NCBI RefSeq assembly: GCF_030272615.1
Contig: NC_081414.1
Span: 818,718,396 to 818,782,395 of the forward strand
Direction: 5' to 3'
Source: Cryptomeria japonica
Lineage: Eukaryota; Streptophyta; Pinopsida; Cupressales; Cupressaceae
Length of the DNA stretch: 64,000 bases
In this document: in pieces, positions 47,301 through 58,181 of the stretch
How positions within the stretch are numbered: the stretch's first letter is position 1
How the letters are laid out: each line of letters starts with the position of its first letter
Position numbers and translations under genes: made by a program
The notes under the pieces: model-generated
Seen by the model: the letters and a program-made list of their open reading frames with translations, nothing else
What the model was told of the DNA's origin: nothing
Database searches by the model: none

Positions 47301-47614
47301 AGAACATGGTAGATCAACAACTTTTTAATAGGAAAAATTTCAATGAGAATACCATCGAAAGGTTGATTGATATTTACTATTCTTTGAGAACTTCTATGCC
47401 TCAGACACTCAGCATGGTGACAGAACTAAGTGGCATTCATAGAAACTTGAAGACATGGAAAATGAGGATAGCTAACATCCTAATTCCCAAAGAAAAATCT
47501 GTCACTTCGGCGATCCGACTTTTCAAAATCTTCAGAGACAAAGGACCTAGACAACATAATGTGCCTACAAAAGCAACAACCTCATCGGCAGCGCAAGGAG
47601 TTAGCTTAGAATAA
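44351..47614 (+). pseudogene. Long ORF of the unknown element, copy 2 (1087 codons, four stops)
   Basis: A single frame from the ATG at 44351 to a TAA at 47612, interrupted only at 44792 (TAG), 44906 (TAG), 46238 (TGA) and 47300 (TAG), with no frameshift. Order: conserved N-terminal region (FPISIQ...SKRYNP; FIDWGHLI...SYLIYAI; KLPRYVDDKLILVELCRQL; FPICLGHY), a Trp/acidic region (PNLEDFWEDCEDEFEVRKRD; NSEAWIKKKI), a basic linker with RQKRKK (near 46090) and LLKRRKVEK (near 46405), and a long coiled coil (about 46650-47590). The N-terminal motifs are shared with the broken region at 106-4423. Nothing identifies an enzyme. The basic clusters could be nuclear localisation signals. Intactness of frame over 3.2 kb suggests recent coding. 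Confidence 0.75.
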
Positions 47615-48429
47615 GTGCATAGATACTTTTGTATAGTCTTCATTTTTGTTGTGTTACTCGTATCATGTTTTTGTTTTTATTTGTAAATAACTCTCATGAT
47701 CGAGTTTCCTTTCTTTCATCTCTATTTCTTTATTGTAATAAAGGATAATCTTGGCTCTTTTCATATGAGGTAGTTATCCTAAGTTCTCATTTTGGGTAGT
47801 TATTCTAAGTAGTTATTTTTCCCAAAGTTGTGGAAGTTATTTCAAGAAGTTGGGGAAGTTATTTCAAGAAGTTGAGGAAGTTATAAAGTAGTTATAAAGG
47901 TGGTTAGGGTAGTTACCTCAGGTGGTTACCACTTCACCTATATGTATACCTCATTATTATTCAATTTGGGGGGGACGACTTTTTCACAAGCTTTGTATGA
48001 GAGACTTGGATAGTATTATTCAAGAAATTAAGCAATAGAGATCAATTTGGATGTGTGTTCAACTTATTCTCATGGGTTATTATCAATGCTCTTATGTTTA
48101 ATTGATGATTACCTAATGCTTTCCCTTTAACATTGAATGTGAAGAAGATTATTTCAAGTTGTGGTATCTCAAACTTGATTATATGGAATTTATTTTAAAC
48201 TAGATTCATACCTTGTATGGCGTTCAATCTTTCTTTATTGTTCGTTCTTTAAATTTTTTGAAAAATCCAAATACCCCCATTATACGAGGGAGCTGCCCCT
48301 CTCAAACGCAGAGAAGAATTACCATTTCTTTGTGATTCTTCAACTGTTGTGAACGCTTTGTTGCTAATTACAGGGCAAAACAGAGTTTTTCAAGAAAGTT
48401 TCTTAAAGCAACAAATCCGTTTACCAACA
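47615..48429 (+). other. 3' region of the unknown element
   Basis: Non-coding. Contains AATAAAGG near 47737, a repeated AAGTTATTTCAAGAAGTTG (47844-47880), CTATATGTATACC (TATA-like, near 47939) and GGGGGGGACG (near 47969). The last 150 bp resemble an LTR end (…TTACCAACA). No matching copy at the left end was found by eye. Confidence 0.5.
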
Positions 48430-48434
48430 AGTTC

Positions 48435-49181
48435 CTTATTTATAAACAATTTGCTAACCGTTGAATCTCCTTGATCACATATCCCATGATCAATCATAGC
48501 CATCAGATCTTCAAACTTGACCAGGTTCAATGTATCCTTCGATCTGAAAACGTTTTACCTCATCTTGGAACTTGCATACATTTCTTGGAACTTGTGCTAA
48601 GGTATTGCGGTTCAATCTGAGTTGTAGATCTTTCTGCCGATCTTCCATTGCCATGGATTCTTTAACAAACTTCATGCATGGCATACCAATCATTTAATCA
48701 ATTCCAGCTCATCAGCTTCCTTCATTAAATAACACTTTTAATCATTTAATGCATTCTGTTACAGCTCGGTTGCAACTCGGTAGACCTTCCGCCTTCATTA
48801 ACCGATAGCGATAACCTTAGGGTTTACCCACTAGGTTCTTTGCTCGGTAACATAGTATAGTATTAACCTTACAATCAACAACATATGTAGGATATCAAAA
48901 CAATCTAAACATCATGATCTCATCATTGTCTAACTCGGTAATAGTTGCCAATTGAATAACTTATTTCTCCCCTTATTCATCACATTCTTTCTGTGTCTTT
49001 TACCAACATCTTTATACTCATCAAATCATACTTCTTAAGATATGGCAACATCATACTGAATTAGAAAATCAATTTCTTGACATCAATGACAAAACAATAA
49101 TATTAAGACAGTAAACATCCTTAATCAGTTATATCCATAATCATCAACAACCTTCTCAATATCCTAATTGAAATGCCAACA
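48435..49181 (-). mobile_element. 5' LTR of copia 2, right part
   Basis: Begins CTTATTTATAAACAATTTGC, matching from about 36441 of the other LTR, and ends ATGCCAACA. The duplicated AGTTC precedes it and GAGGA (duplication of the whole of copia 2) follows. Confidence 0.9.
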
Positions 49182-49186
49182 GAGGA

Positions 49187-49800
49187 CTCTACTCTACATG
49201 ATGATGCTTGAAAAAAATTAGACAAGAAGGCACGAGGAACCATTTGGTTGTGTCTTACTGATTTCATCCTCTTGAATGCCTCTACAGAAGACATTGCATA
49301 CAAGTTGTGAAAGAGGATTGGGACATTTATCAATCTAAAAGTTCTACCAGTAAGTTATATCTCAAAAGAAGGAAAAATGAAAGAGGGTGAATCTACTATA
49401 GACCATTTTAATGATTTTAATATGATTATAAGTCATCTTGCATCGATAGATGTTAAATTAGAAGATGAAGATAAATATATATTTTTTCTTTGCTCTTTGC
49501 CTGAATATTGGGAAAACCTAATTGCTGCTATTTGTAGTGGTAGTACAGAGCCAAAGATGGATAACTTGATTTCCATACTCCTTTTAGAAGAGGTGAGAAG
49601 AAAGTCTATGAATGTTAGCTCCCAAGATGCCTTGCATGTGCAAGGAAGATCCAAAGAAAAAGAGCCTAAAGGCAATAAAAAGAGGGATGTAAAGGATGAT
49701 TGAAGACCTCTGGAAAGAGCAAAGTGTTGCAATTGTGGGAAAAGAGGGCATGCAAAGAAGGAATGCAGAGTTAAGAATAAGAATGTTGATTCATCCACAA
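49187..49800 (+). pseudogene. Copia 1 gag, C-terminal part with zinc knuckle
   Basis: Continues the gag frame of 35584-35731 (…LED / STLHDDA). A TGA at 49209 stands where Trp is usual; another stop follows at about 49308, then KEGESTIDHFNDFNMIISHL, FFLCSLPEYWENLIAAI and the zinc knuckle CCNCGKRGHAKKEC (about 49728-49770) after a TGA at 49701. All in one frame. The order and motifs are those of a copia gag. Confidence 0.85.
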
Positions 49801-52800
49801 ATAAGTCCTCTGATGATGATTCTGATGTTTTGTTTATTTTTGCTAACATTGTTAGTGATGATGCTTGGCTTATTCATTTAGGTGCCTCCTACCACATGAC
49901 TCCTCAAAAGGAGTGGTTTTCCTCTTACAAAGCATATGATGGGGGAGATTTTTTCCTCGGTGACAATAGTGGAAAGAAGGTTTTTGGTATAGGAAGGGTA
50001 AAATTATGTTTCAATAACGGAAGAGTAAAAACCATTGATAATATTTTACATATTCTAGGACTTGCGAGAAATATTCTTTTTGTATCCAATTTGAATGATT
50101 CTGGAGTACATGTGACGTTTGACAAGTTTGGTTGCAAATTGGTAAGAGGGAGTTTGGTGATAGCTAAAGGATCTCAAATAGGGACTTTGTTTAGACTTAA
50201 TGCCTCTAATTTTTGTAATTTTTCCAATATAAGTAGCAATGCAAATGCATGTATGATGTGACACCAGATATTGAGTCAGATTGGTGAAAAAGGTCTTAGG
50301 GCCATTCTAAATAAAAAGTTGGTTGACAATCTTTCTAATTATTCTATTAGCAAAAAAAAATTATGTGAGCAATGTGTGTTTGGTAAACATAATAGATCAT
50401 CATTTCCTAAAGGAATCTATAAGGCAAAGAGATCATTAGAGATTATTCATTCGGATGTGTGTGGTCTAGTGGACGTGTTTCTTTGGGTAAATCTTGATAT
50501 TATGTTTCCCTCATTGATGATTTCTCAAGATACACTTGGATTTATTTTATGCACTCTAAATATGAAGTTTTCACCAAGTTTAAGGAATTTAAGGCCTTAG
50601 TGGAAAAACAATTATATATTAAGATAAAAGTGTTGAGGATTGACAATGGGGATGCATATTCTTCAAGGGAATTTGATGAGTTTTGTAAGCTCATGTAGGT
50701 ATTGTTTGACAAAAGACTACTTCTTACACTCCCCAATAAAATGGGGTAGTATAAAGAATGAACCGAACCATAATGAAAATAGCTAGGAGCATGTTGACTA
50801 GTGTCAAGCTTGATAGATGCTTTTGGGAAGAAATGATTGGTACTACTTGTTGTTTCATTAGTAGATCTCCTTGTTTAGCTCTTACTAATAAAATTCCCTA
50901 TGAAGTGTGGATAGGTAGAAATTTGTCAGTTGCACACTTAAGGGTATTTGGTTGTGAGGCTTTTATTCATGTGCCTTAGGAAAAGTGATCTAAACTATAT
51001 CCAAAAGCTCAAATGAATCTTCATTGGTTATGGTGAGAATGTAAAAGGTTATAAGATTTGAAATCCTCCAATTCGAAAAATGATTTTTTTAGAGATGTTA
51101 TTTTTAGGGAGTTTGGAGCTTACTCAAGTGAACAACAACCAAAGGAGAAGTCAAAGACAATAAACTTTGAAACAAAGATTAAGACATGTGAAGATGCACA
51201 TGTGGAAGAATAGATATATGGATCTAAAATTGGAGAAGAAGAAGAAGAGGGTTCATAGAGTTCAAATGGTGTGCAGGATGAACTTACAAAGGAAGATGAA
51301 CAAGTTGAACCCACTACTCCTACCTTGAGGAGGTCCACAAGGCAAAAAAATCTAGTTGATAGGTATAGTCCACCAGATTTGCTTTGTGAAGTATTGAAAA
51401 TGAACTTAGATCCTTCATGGAGGCTCTCTCTTTGAAGGAAAGTGAGTCTTGGGTGCAAGCCATGTAGGAGGAGATGATGGCCTTAAACAATTGTGACACC
51501 TCAGATCTTGTAAGTTTGCCCTAAGGAAGGAATACAATTGGAAGGAAGTGGGTAATTTAAAAAGAAGTTGGAGTAAATGGACAGTTAGAGTGGTACAAGG
51601 CCAAATTGGTGGCCAAGGGCTACTCCCATAGAGGGAGTTGATTTAGGTGAAATTTCTCTCTCGTTGCAAAATTTACCTCTATTATATTTCTATTATCTAT
51701 TATTACTACTTGTGATTTTGAAATAGAGAAAATGAATGTTAAAACTACTTTCTTGCATGGTTATCTTGAGGAGGAGATTTACATGCGATAGCCTAGTGGT
51801 TTTGTTGAGAAAAGGAAAAAACAATTGGTTTGTAGGTTAAATAAATCTTTGTATGGTTTGAAATAATTACCCAGGATGTGGTACTAGAAGTTTGATACTT
51901 TTATATGGAAGTTGGGTTATAAGAGGAGTGAGGAAGATCATTGTGTTTATATTAAAGTTATTGATGATTAGATACTAAACATTGTCTTGTATGTTGACGA
52001 CATGTTGTTTATTGGTAGCAACAAGGTGATGATTAGAGAACTCAAGGCTCAACTTTCTGACACATTTGATATGAAATACTTGGAGGCTACAAAATATATT
52101 CTTGGGATGAATATTAGCAGAGATTGGGTTCACAAAAATATTTGGTTAAGCCAGAGTAAGTACATTGATAATATTTTGCAGAGGTTTAATATGCATGACT
52201 GTAAGTCAGCTAGTATTCCTAATTTTCTAGTTGGTACTAAATTAAGTTTGGGCATGTGTCTAAGTTTTGATTATGATTATGAGGATATGCCTAAGGTTCC
52301 TTACGCTAGTGCCATTGGGAGTTTGGTGTATGTAATGATTTGCACTAGACCAGATATAGCCCAAGCAATGAGAGTTCTAAGTAGGTTTATGTCTAATCTT
52401 GGAAAAGAGTATTGGACTTTTGTTAAACATGCATTTAGATATTTGCGATTTTCTTCTGATTGTTGTTTGGTTTATCATGGTCTTGATGACGTGCCTATGT
52501 CATTGGATGCCCACTTGGATTTGTTGATGCAGATTGTGTAAGAGACTTGGATAGTCAAAGGTCTACTAATGGCTATGTGTTTACTTTGTTTGGAGGACTA
52601 GTGAGTTAAAAGAGTGAGAGGCAACCCACAATTGCTTTGTTCACCAATGAAGTAGAGTATATGGATGCTACTCATGCCTTTAAGGAGGCAGTATGGTTAC
52701 AAATACTTGGTATTGGCATTGGTTTTTATTATAAGATTGTGAGGGATCGGATGTGACAATCAAAGTGCTATATGTTTGGCCACGAATCCTATGTATCATG

Positions 52801-52960
52801 CTTGTACTAAGAATATTGATGTTCAGTATCACTTTATGTGAGAAGTGGTTGATAATGGTAAGGTCTTGATAGAAAAAGTTGTCACTTTGGATAATGTTGT
52901 ATCTTACGAAGCCAATGACCATATAAAAGTTCTCTTGGTGTAGGAAGGTCATAAGCCTTG
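49800..52960 (+). pseudogene. Copia 1 pol (protease to RNase H), decayed
   Basis: Protease and integrase N-terminus are in the gag frame to about 50600: AWLIHLGASYHMT at the active site (the D-S-G is H-L-G), CEQCVFGKHNRSSF and IIHSDVCG. After frameshifts: MNRTIMKIARSMLTSVKLDR (50758-50979, integrase end), a stop-rich reverse transcriptase N-terminus (51400-51960), YVDDMLFIGSN (from about 51985), SKYIDNILQRFNMHDCK and PDIAQAMRVLSRFMS (to 52541), then RNase H remnants to about 52940. It is much more degraded than copia 2, which inserted into it. Confidence 0.85.
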
Positions 52961-53030
52961 ATCACTATACTTGATTTTATTTAATGTATCTCTTGGATGT
53001 AATTGCAATGCATAATGTCAAGTGGGAGAA

Positions 53031-53590
53031 TGTTAGGATAAGGTGACATTAACCTTGCAATCCTAAGCCATTCATATGTCTCCATATTTTTTGGAAAGTG
53101 TTCCCTAGGACATATGAGAAAAATATTAAATATTTGTACTTTACATGGCTATTTGCAATTGCATTTTCAAGAGGTGAACATGAAGAGGTGATAGATATAA
53201 ATCAAAATGGATAAAATACATTCCTTCCCACATCTATAATGAGACATGAAGGGTCATGCATAAGGAGATCAATTTTGGGAGGATAAAAAGTGTCCATTTG
53301 GGGATCCAGATGGTCACCACAAGCTTCAGATTGCTTAGAATGACTAAGTGGCTTTGGGTTTGACGCCCATGAGGAGTCACTTGAAAAGTTATTTATTAGT
53401 TTATTATGTCTATTGACTATTCCTTCTCCAAGGCGTGGGTTTTTGCAAGTGGTTTTGGCCCCTTGTTTTGGGAAAACAACAACAATTGAATTTATATGTA
53501 TGTTGAATGGTGCAATCACATGTTCATTTCAGATTTGTAATCACATAAGAAAGTTAATATTGCAAACTTTCTTCACATTGTTTCTCAACA
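53031..53590 (+). mobile_element. 3' LTR of copia 1
   Basis: Preceded by a purine tract AGTGGGAGAA (53021-53030). Starts TGTTAGGATAAGGTG and ends TTTCTCAACA; 560 bp. Parts match the 5' LTR remnants at 33847 and 35241. Confidence 0.85.
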
Positions 53591-54539
53591 TAAGCCAATA
53601 GATTAACAAACCTACATATCCTTGAAGTAAATAACATAATTTTGAATCTTTCCTAAATTGTGACAATTGTATATGTCTCAACAACTAGCAACAAATATAG
53701 CAACTTTAACTTTTGCCTTCTCTCCAATATATTGCTATCAATGTAATCATTGCTAGTGCTAGATTTTAGTTTGCTAAACATGAATGGAAGAAATAACTAG
53801 ATATAGGTAAGGAAACCTGCTAGAATATGGCTAATCAAAAGCACCATGTCCATGTGAAAAGTTTGATGGCAGATTAAAATGCGAGACACCCACAATCAAA
53901 TTAATTTTTAACAACTTCAATAATATATTTCTCAAATCTAAAATCTCACTAAATATCACATTCAATTCATTTACCTACGATAAATTTAACGATATGTTTA
54001 ATCTTCCAAGCCTATATTATCCTAAACTTCTAAGATTGTTTAATTATTTGATATATAATATTTTTATATGAGCATTATTTTATTGTACTCCCTTTGTTTA
54101 ATTATTTGATATATAATATTTTTATATGAGCATTATTTTATTGTACTCCCTCACAATATTATTTAATTGTTTGAAACTAGGACCTTTTATGTGAAAGGGA
54201 TTTTATTCTCCCTTTTCACCTAAGGGGCTGAAATAACAATGACAATGTAAGGCTTGGATTCATTCCTAGAGCTTGTGATAGAAGCCTCTTGAAGGAATTT
54301 TATTTGTTTCACTTTTTTGAAAGTACAAATTCTAATTATTGGGAGATTAGAGAGAATTGAGTAATCAGATGCCATTTGTCAAAATCGCAATCAATGTGTA
54401 GGTCTAGGTAACTGAGCTCCAATGGACCCTCCATCACATGCCCCCAACACAAACGTCATGCTAAAACCCTAATCGTAAAATTTGTTTTTCTCTTAATAAA
54501 TAAATAAAAAACAATAAATCAAAACCTAAAACCCTAGAC
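53591..54539. other. Non-coding spacer with a 58-bp tandem duplication
   Basis: No ORF. TGTTTAATTATTTGATATAT to TTGTACTCCCT is present twice (from 54037 and 54095, period 58), the second copy ending near 54152. It precedes the promoter region of the acidic-protein gene. Confidence 0.6.
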
Positions 54540-55205
54540 TATTTCCGGGGCAGCGGGGCCTCACGGTCAGCAGCGACCCGTGCAAGTCTAAGGCGGCAAG
54601 ATCTGCCCGAACTGCCCGGTGGAAAACGCCCATAATCTCCTGCCAAATCCGTAAACTGCGAGTAAAATTGCTAGGGTTTTACAAACCGTAAACGCGAGTA
54701 AATGCTCACGGCTACAAGACCCAAGCTCGAGCCAGAGCGAGGAATCCATCAGAGATCTAGCTCGCTTTGCGTGCAGATTAGCCTCTGTTAGGCGTCTGAG
54801 GAAGTCGCCGGTTTGAATCCCGGTGAAATTTGATGAATTTTGAGCCCCTTTCCGCATTCTGAGGTGCGAGCTGGAGCTTTAATCATGGCGAAGAAGTTTT
54901 TGGTCAATTTCCTGGTTTTCTGATGCTTGGCTTTGTCTTCTGAATGGGAGTCAGCGCCTTGGAGGTACAAGAAGCGTAACGGGGTCGACTGCCGTTAAAC
55001 CAGGTTTTCCGTTTTTTGAAACCCTAACGAGAATTACTGTTTTTGTTCATTTTTGTTTCATAGAATTAATGGGTTTTTCTCTGCCTTTGATTTTTTTGGA
55101 CGGCCGTTAGGGAAATATTGTTTTTGGTATGGCTTTGGTCTCACGGGGGTTTTTTAACTGTAAAAATGTGTTTTTCAGTTACTCGAGTGGTTCAAGGGTT
55201 TGTGC
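54540..55205 (+). promoter_or_regulatory. Candidate promoter and 5' UTR of the acidic-protein gene
   Basis: Locally GC- and CpG-rich (54543-54610, 54955-54990), unlike the AT-rich surroundings. A possible acceptor TTTTTCAG at about 55172-55179 could end a 5' UTR intron before the ATG at 55206. A small upstream ORF starts at ATGGCG near 54884 and soon ends. No TATA box could be assigned with confidence. Confidence 0.4.
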
Positions 55206-58181
55206 ATGGCGGTCGCGGGTTCCAAACTCGCTGCTGGCCTCATGGCCGAGCAAGTTTATCTTTGTCAAGGGGTTTGGAGTTTGCTTGTTGATGTCTTTGT
55301 TCAGAGGGCGGTAGAGGCTTTGTTTTTTTCCAGTGTTTGCATGAGGACGCTCGACGGCCTTGAAAAGGTGAGTTTATTTTCTAGTCTGAGAATAATTTTG
55401 GGTTCTCGTCTTTATCATTACTGAATTTTTTGCAGAATTTTTTTGGCCTACCCATTTAATGTCAGAGGACTCCAAGAGGCTTAGTTTAGAGTCTTCATTT
55501 CAAATTCTTTGTTTATTTCTTTAATAAGGTCTGTAGTGCTGCTGACTGTTGTACAGTTTTTTCCCTCTATGGGCTAATTTTGGTTTTTTACAGTTCTTAG
55601 TAAGAACAATAATTGGTACTTTCATAGTTTTATTTCTCTAAAATCTTATTTAATGTTTTGGGAGGTCAGCTATAACTCATTTATTGGGTTTTCTTGAAAG
55701 ATGGTAGACTAATTTTTTTTCTTTTTCCAGTTCTTCGCAAGAATAAGAATTGTTATTTTCACAGTTCTTATTCCTCTAAAATTGCATTTAATGTTTTGGG
55801 AGGTCAGTTATGACTCTTTTCTTGAAAGATGAGTTCTTATTGTTTTAAGATCTTAAGATTTATTTGAGAAGCGAGTCTAAAGTCAGTTTATTGTTTGCTT
55901 TTCTCTTGAAATAATATGCATGCCAGAGATTTCAAGCATATCCAGAAAAATTCAATATAATTTTTTGTCAAATCTTTTGATGTTCCAGGCCCAGAATGTT
56001 GATTTAACAAATTTTTGTATTCATTTTTTCCTGTTTACCTAGTTTATGGTATTTTCCTTCTCTATATGTTGGTCTTGTTTCAGTAGTTTCTAAGTATTGA
56101 ATTTTTGCTTTTATAGTATTTTACTTCAATATATGTTAGCCTTCGGGTTTGTTTCAGTAGTTTGCAAGTATTCTTGGTTTTGTTAGAGGGTTTGTTTCAG
56201 TAGTTTAAGTACTGATGGTTTGTTAGAGGGGAACAGGTGTGCAAATCAAATCTTAGTTAAACCGCCGCAAACTGGCTTGGTAGCCAGGAATTTTCAAGGA
56301 TTTGTGTAACGTGGAATTAGTTCCTGTTACATGTCACAGGTCTTGCTTGTATTTATTTTACAAGTGGGTATTCATATGAAAATATAATTTATAATTCTTT
56401 ACTGGGTATTCATATGAAAATATAATTTATAATTCTTTACTAATTTTCTTTGAGTTTTCCTGGTCTTCACTGCTTTGTGGGCAGAGGTTTTATTTGGCTT
56501 TGCCAGGTCCTGTTGTTTGTTTCAGTATTTTGCTTGTTTGGGGCACTATTATCAAAAGGGAACGTATGTAAATATGAATCGACTCTTATAGGCTTGGGAT
56601 CTGCTTGTATAATTCTTTGCAATGTAAGCGGTTGAATATCTGCTATATATGACAGGGTTAGGTCGGCCGATTTCTGTTACGTATGTCTGTATTGGATTGG
56701 GTTCTGGTTGCATCCATGTGGCCAAAACAAATATATGTTACTTGGTTCCTTTATATGCATGAAGTTATCTAAAGAAATGTTGGGTTTGGTTGGATTTCCA
56801 TGGACAATAGTATTATATAATTTGTTAGATTGGAACTTTTGTGAATGGGAAGGTGTACTTCGTGATATGTTGCTTTAAAAGATAGATCTGCTTTGACTAT
56901 GTTTCTCTAAATTTTTTGGTACCTTTTTCTATTATAGATTTGGTGTGAATAGATTATCTCCACTTTTTTTTTTCTTTCTTCTAAACCTTCCTTTTGTCTG
57001 TAGTGGTAGGGAAAGGGTCAATAGAGTTTGATGTGGACTAATCTTGGTTCATGACTGTTAAAAACGTGGGACTGGACTATGTCTGGTTTACAGCTTGAAT
57101 ATTTTAGGCCATCTGATAGCGAACTGTTTCTTCAGCTCTTTGACACCCTTTTATTGAAAAGGTTAAATTATTATTGTTGGGTATAACCCGAGTCTCTTAT
57201 GGATCTGTTGCATCTTAAAATCCACATGGTCGTTTCATTGTTGGCTTTTTCATCTTTATGGCGAGGGACTTTTTCATGCAAGTCCAGACATTTGAATCAT
57301 ACCGAGTTTTAGTCTTAATAGCTATTTCTTTCTTTCTGCGAGTATTGGTACAGGTTGGTTTTGATTCCGGCATGGGTACAGTAGAAACTCAGCTGAAAGG
57401 AACAAGTCCCAGGTGATTTGTGGTTCTAATGCTTTTGTATGGAATGTGTTTTATTGGATTTGGTTTTGCATAGAAATCTGATCCTGACATTTGAACTTGT
57501 TACTCTTGTGATTTGCAGAATAGATGGGACGGTGGAATGCTTCTCAACAAGAGAGGTGTGTAAGATCTGAAAAATAAACTATCAATGACAGATTCTTTCT
57601 ATATTTGTTTGTATTCTGGAAATCTGCATATGTGTTTTTTTGGTCGAGTCGTTGATGCAGATGGGGATATGACGCTTGATATATTTGGTGTGCAGGATTT
57701 GACTGAAGCTGTAAAGTTCATGAATGGGCCTGACACCAACGTGAGGATCAGTAGTGCCATTGAAATCTCTATGGCAGCCACCAGTAAAGATGAAGGTGAG
57801 AGTGAAGATGATAAAGATGAAGATGATGAGGATGATGACAACGAAGAAGACTTCGGTGAAGAAGAGGGTGAAGACGATGTGTCTTCTGAAGATGGAGGAG
57901 AAGAAAACAATGGTGTTGATGAACCTGAAGGTGGTGGTGGCGATGAAGATGAAGAAGATGAGGAGGATGATGATGCAAATGACAACAATGAAAATAATGG
58001 CAGTGATGACGATGAAGATGATGATGATGATGATGAGGAGGTGGTTGAGGAAGAGGACGACCATGCAGAAGGGGAAGAAGAGGAAGATGACGAGGGGGAA
58101 GATAAAGATGAAAAAGAAGACGATGAAGAAGATGAGGAAGATGAAGAATCTCTACACCCTTCTAAGAAGAGGAAGAAATGA
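55206..58181 (+). CDS. Host gene: 260-aa protein with long acidic tail, four coding exons
   Basis: Exons 55206-55367, 57354-57412, 57519-57559 and 57661-58181 join in frame (783 bp). The start is ATGGCGG, a good plant start. Introns begin GTGAGT, GTGATT and GTAAGA and end in CAG; sizes 1986, 106 and 101 bp. Residues 1-130 are not low-complexity (MAVAGSKLAAGLMAEQVYL; FDSGMGTVETQLKGTSPR; YGDMTLDIFGVQDLTEAVKF); residues 131 to about 250 are nearly all Asp/Glu with Gly, Ser and Asn; the end is SLHPSKKRKK, a likely nuclear localisation signal. Acidic tails of this kind occur in histone chaperones and other nuclear proteins. I do not recognise the N-terminal domain. Automatic names for such proteins usually come from the acidic tract and are unreliable. 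It is the only gene in the window with intact splicing. Confidence 0.8.
56366..56441. repeat. 38-bp tandem duplication in intron 1
   Basis: GGGTATTCATATGAAAATAT through TTCTTTACT occurs twice, from 56366 and 56404. It is within the long first intron. Confidence 0.85.

Larger units (their letters stand above)
42468..48429 (+). mobile_element. 5962-bp insertion of unknown class with long ORF
   Basis: The borders are set by the uninterrupted LTR copy at 35732-37226: AGTTC is duplicated at 42463-42467 and 48430-48434. The insert starts TGTTAACCCTAC and ends CCGTTTACCAACA, giving TGTT...AACA ends and a 5-bp duplication, as in LTR retrotransposons. I find by eye no direct terminal repeat, no primer-binding site and no reverse transcriptase, integrase or transposase. 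The interior is 1.88 kb of non-coding leader, one long coding frame (44351-47614) and 0.8 kb of 3' sequence with TATA-like and GGGGGGG segments. Possible classes: a non-autonomous LTR element with diverged or mismatched LTRs, or something else. Confidence 0.8.
35732..49181 (-). mobile_element. Copia 2, complete minus-strand element with nested insertion
   Basis: Bounded by TGATAGTTCT (35732) and ATGCCAACA (49181), flanked by GAGGA at 35727-35731 and 49182-49186. Left LTR 35732-37226 (3'), right LTR 41765-42467 plus 48435-49181 (5'), the latter split by the 5962-bp insertion. Internal order on the minus strand: primer site (41762-41751), gag (41699-40587), protease (about 40565-40213), integrase (40156-about 39100), reverse transcriptase and RNase H (to 37571), polypurine tract (37249-37227). 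LTRs are about 95 percent identical by eye. Without the insertion, about 7.5 kb. Confidence 0.92.

Noticed and set aside
42468-48429. Mutator-like DNA transposon with a 9-bp duplication
   Set aside because: CAACAGTTC versus CAACAAGTTC can be read as a 9-10 bp duplication with one extra base, but no terminal inverted repeat and no MuDR-type transposase was seen; the exact 5-bp AGTTC with TG...CA ends is simpler.
54805-54825. GGTTTGAATCCCGGT, similar to a tRNA T-arm (B box)
   Set aside because: No A box, acceptor stem or anticodon arm could be placed around it; it lies in the 5' region of the acidic-protein gene.
54588-54970. Minus-strand frames in the GC-rich promoter region
   Set aside because: Composition-driven; upstream of the plus-strand gene, no domain, no splice context.
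57582-58064. Minus-strand open frames of 129-160 codons opposite the acidic exon
   Set aside because: Reverse complement of a GAT/GAA-rich tract; rich in Ile/Phe/Ser only because of the repeat. The plus strand has splice sites and a coherent protein.
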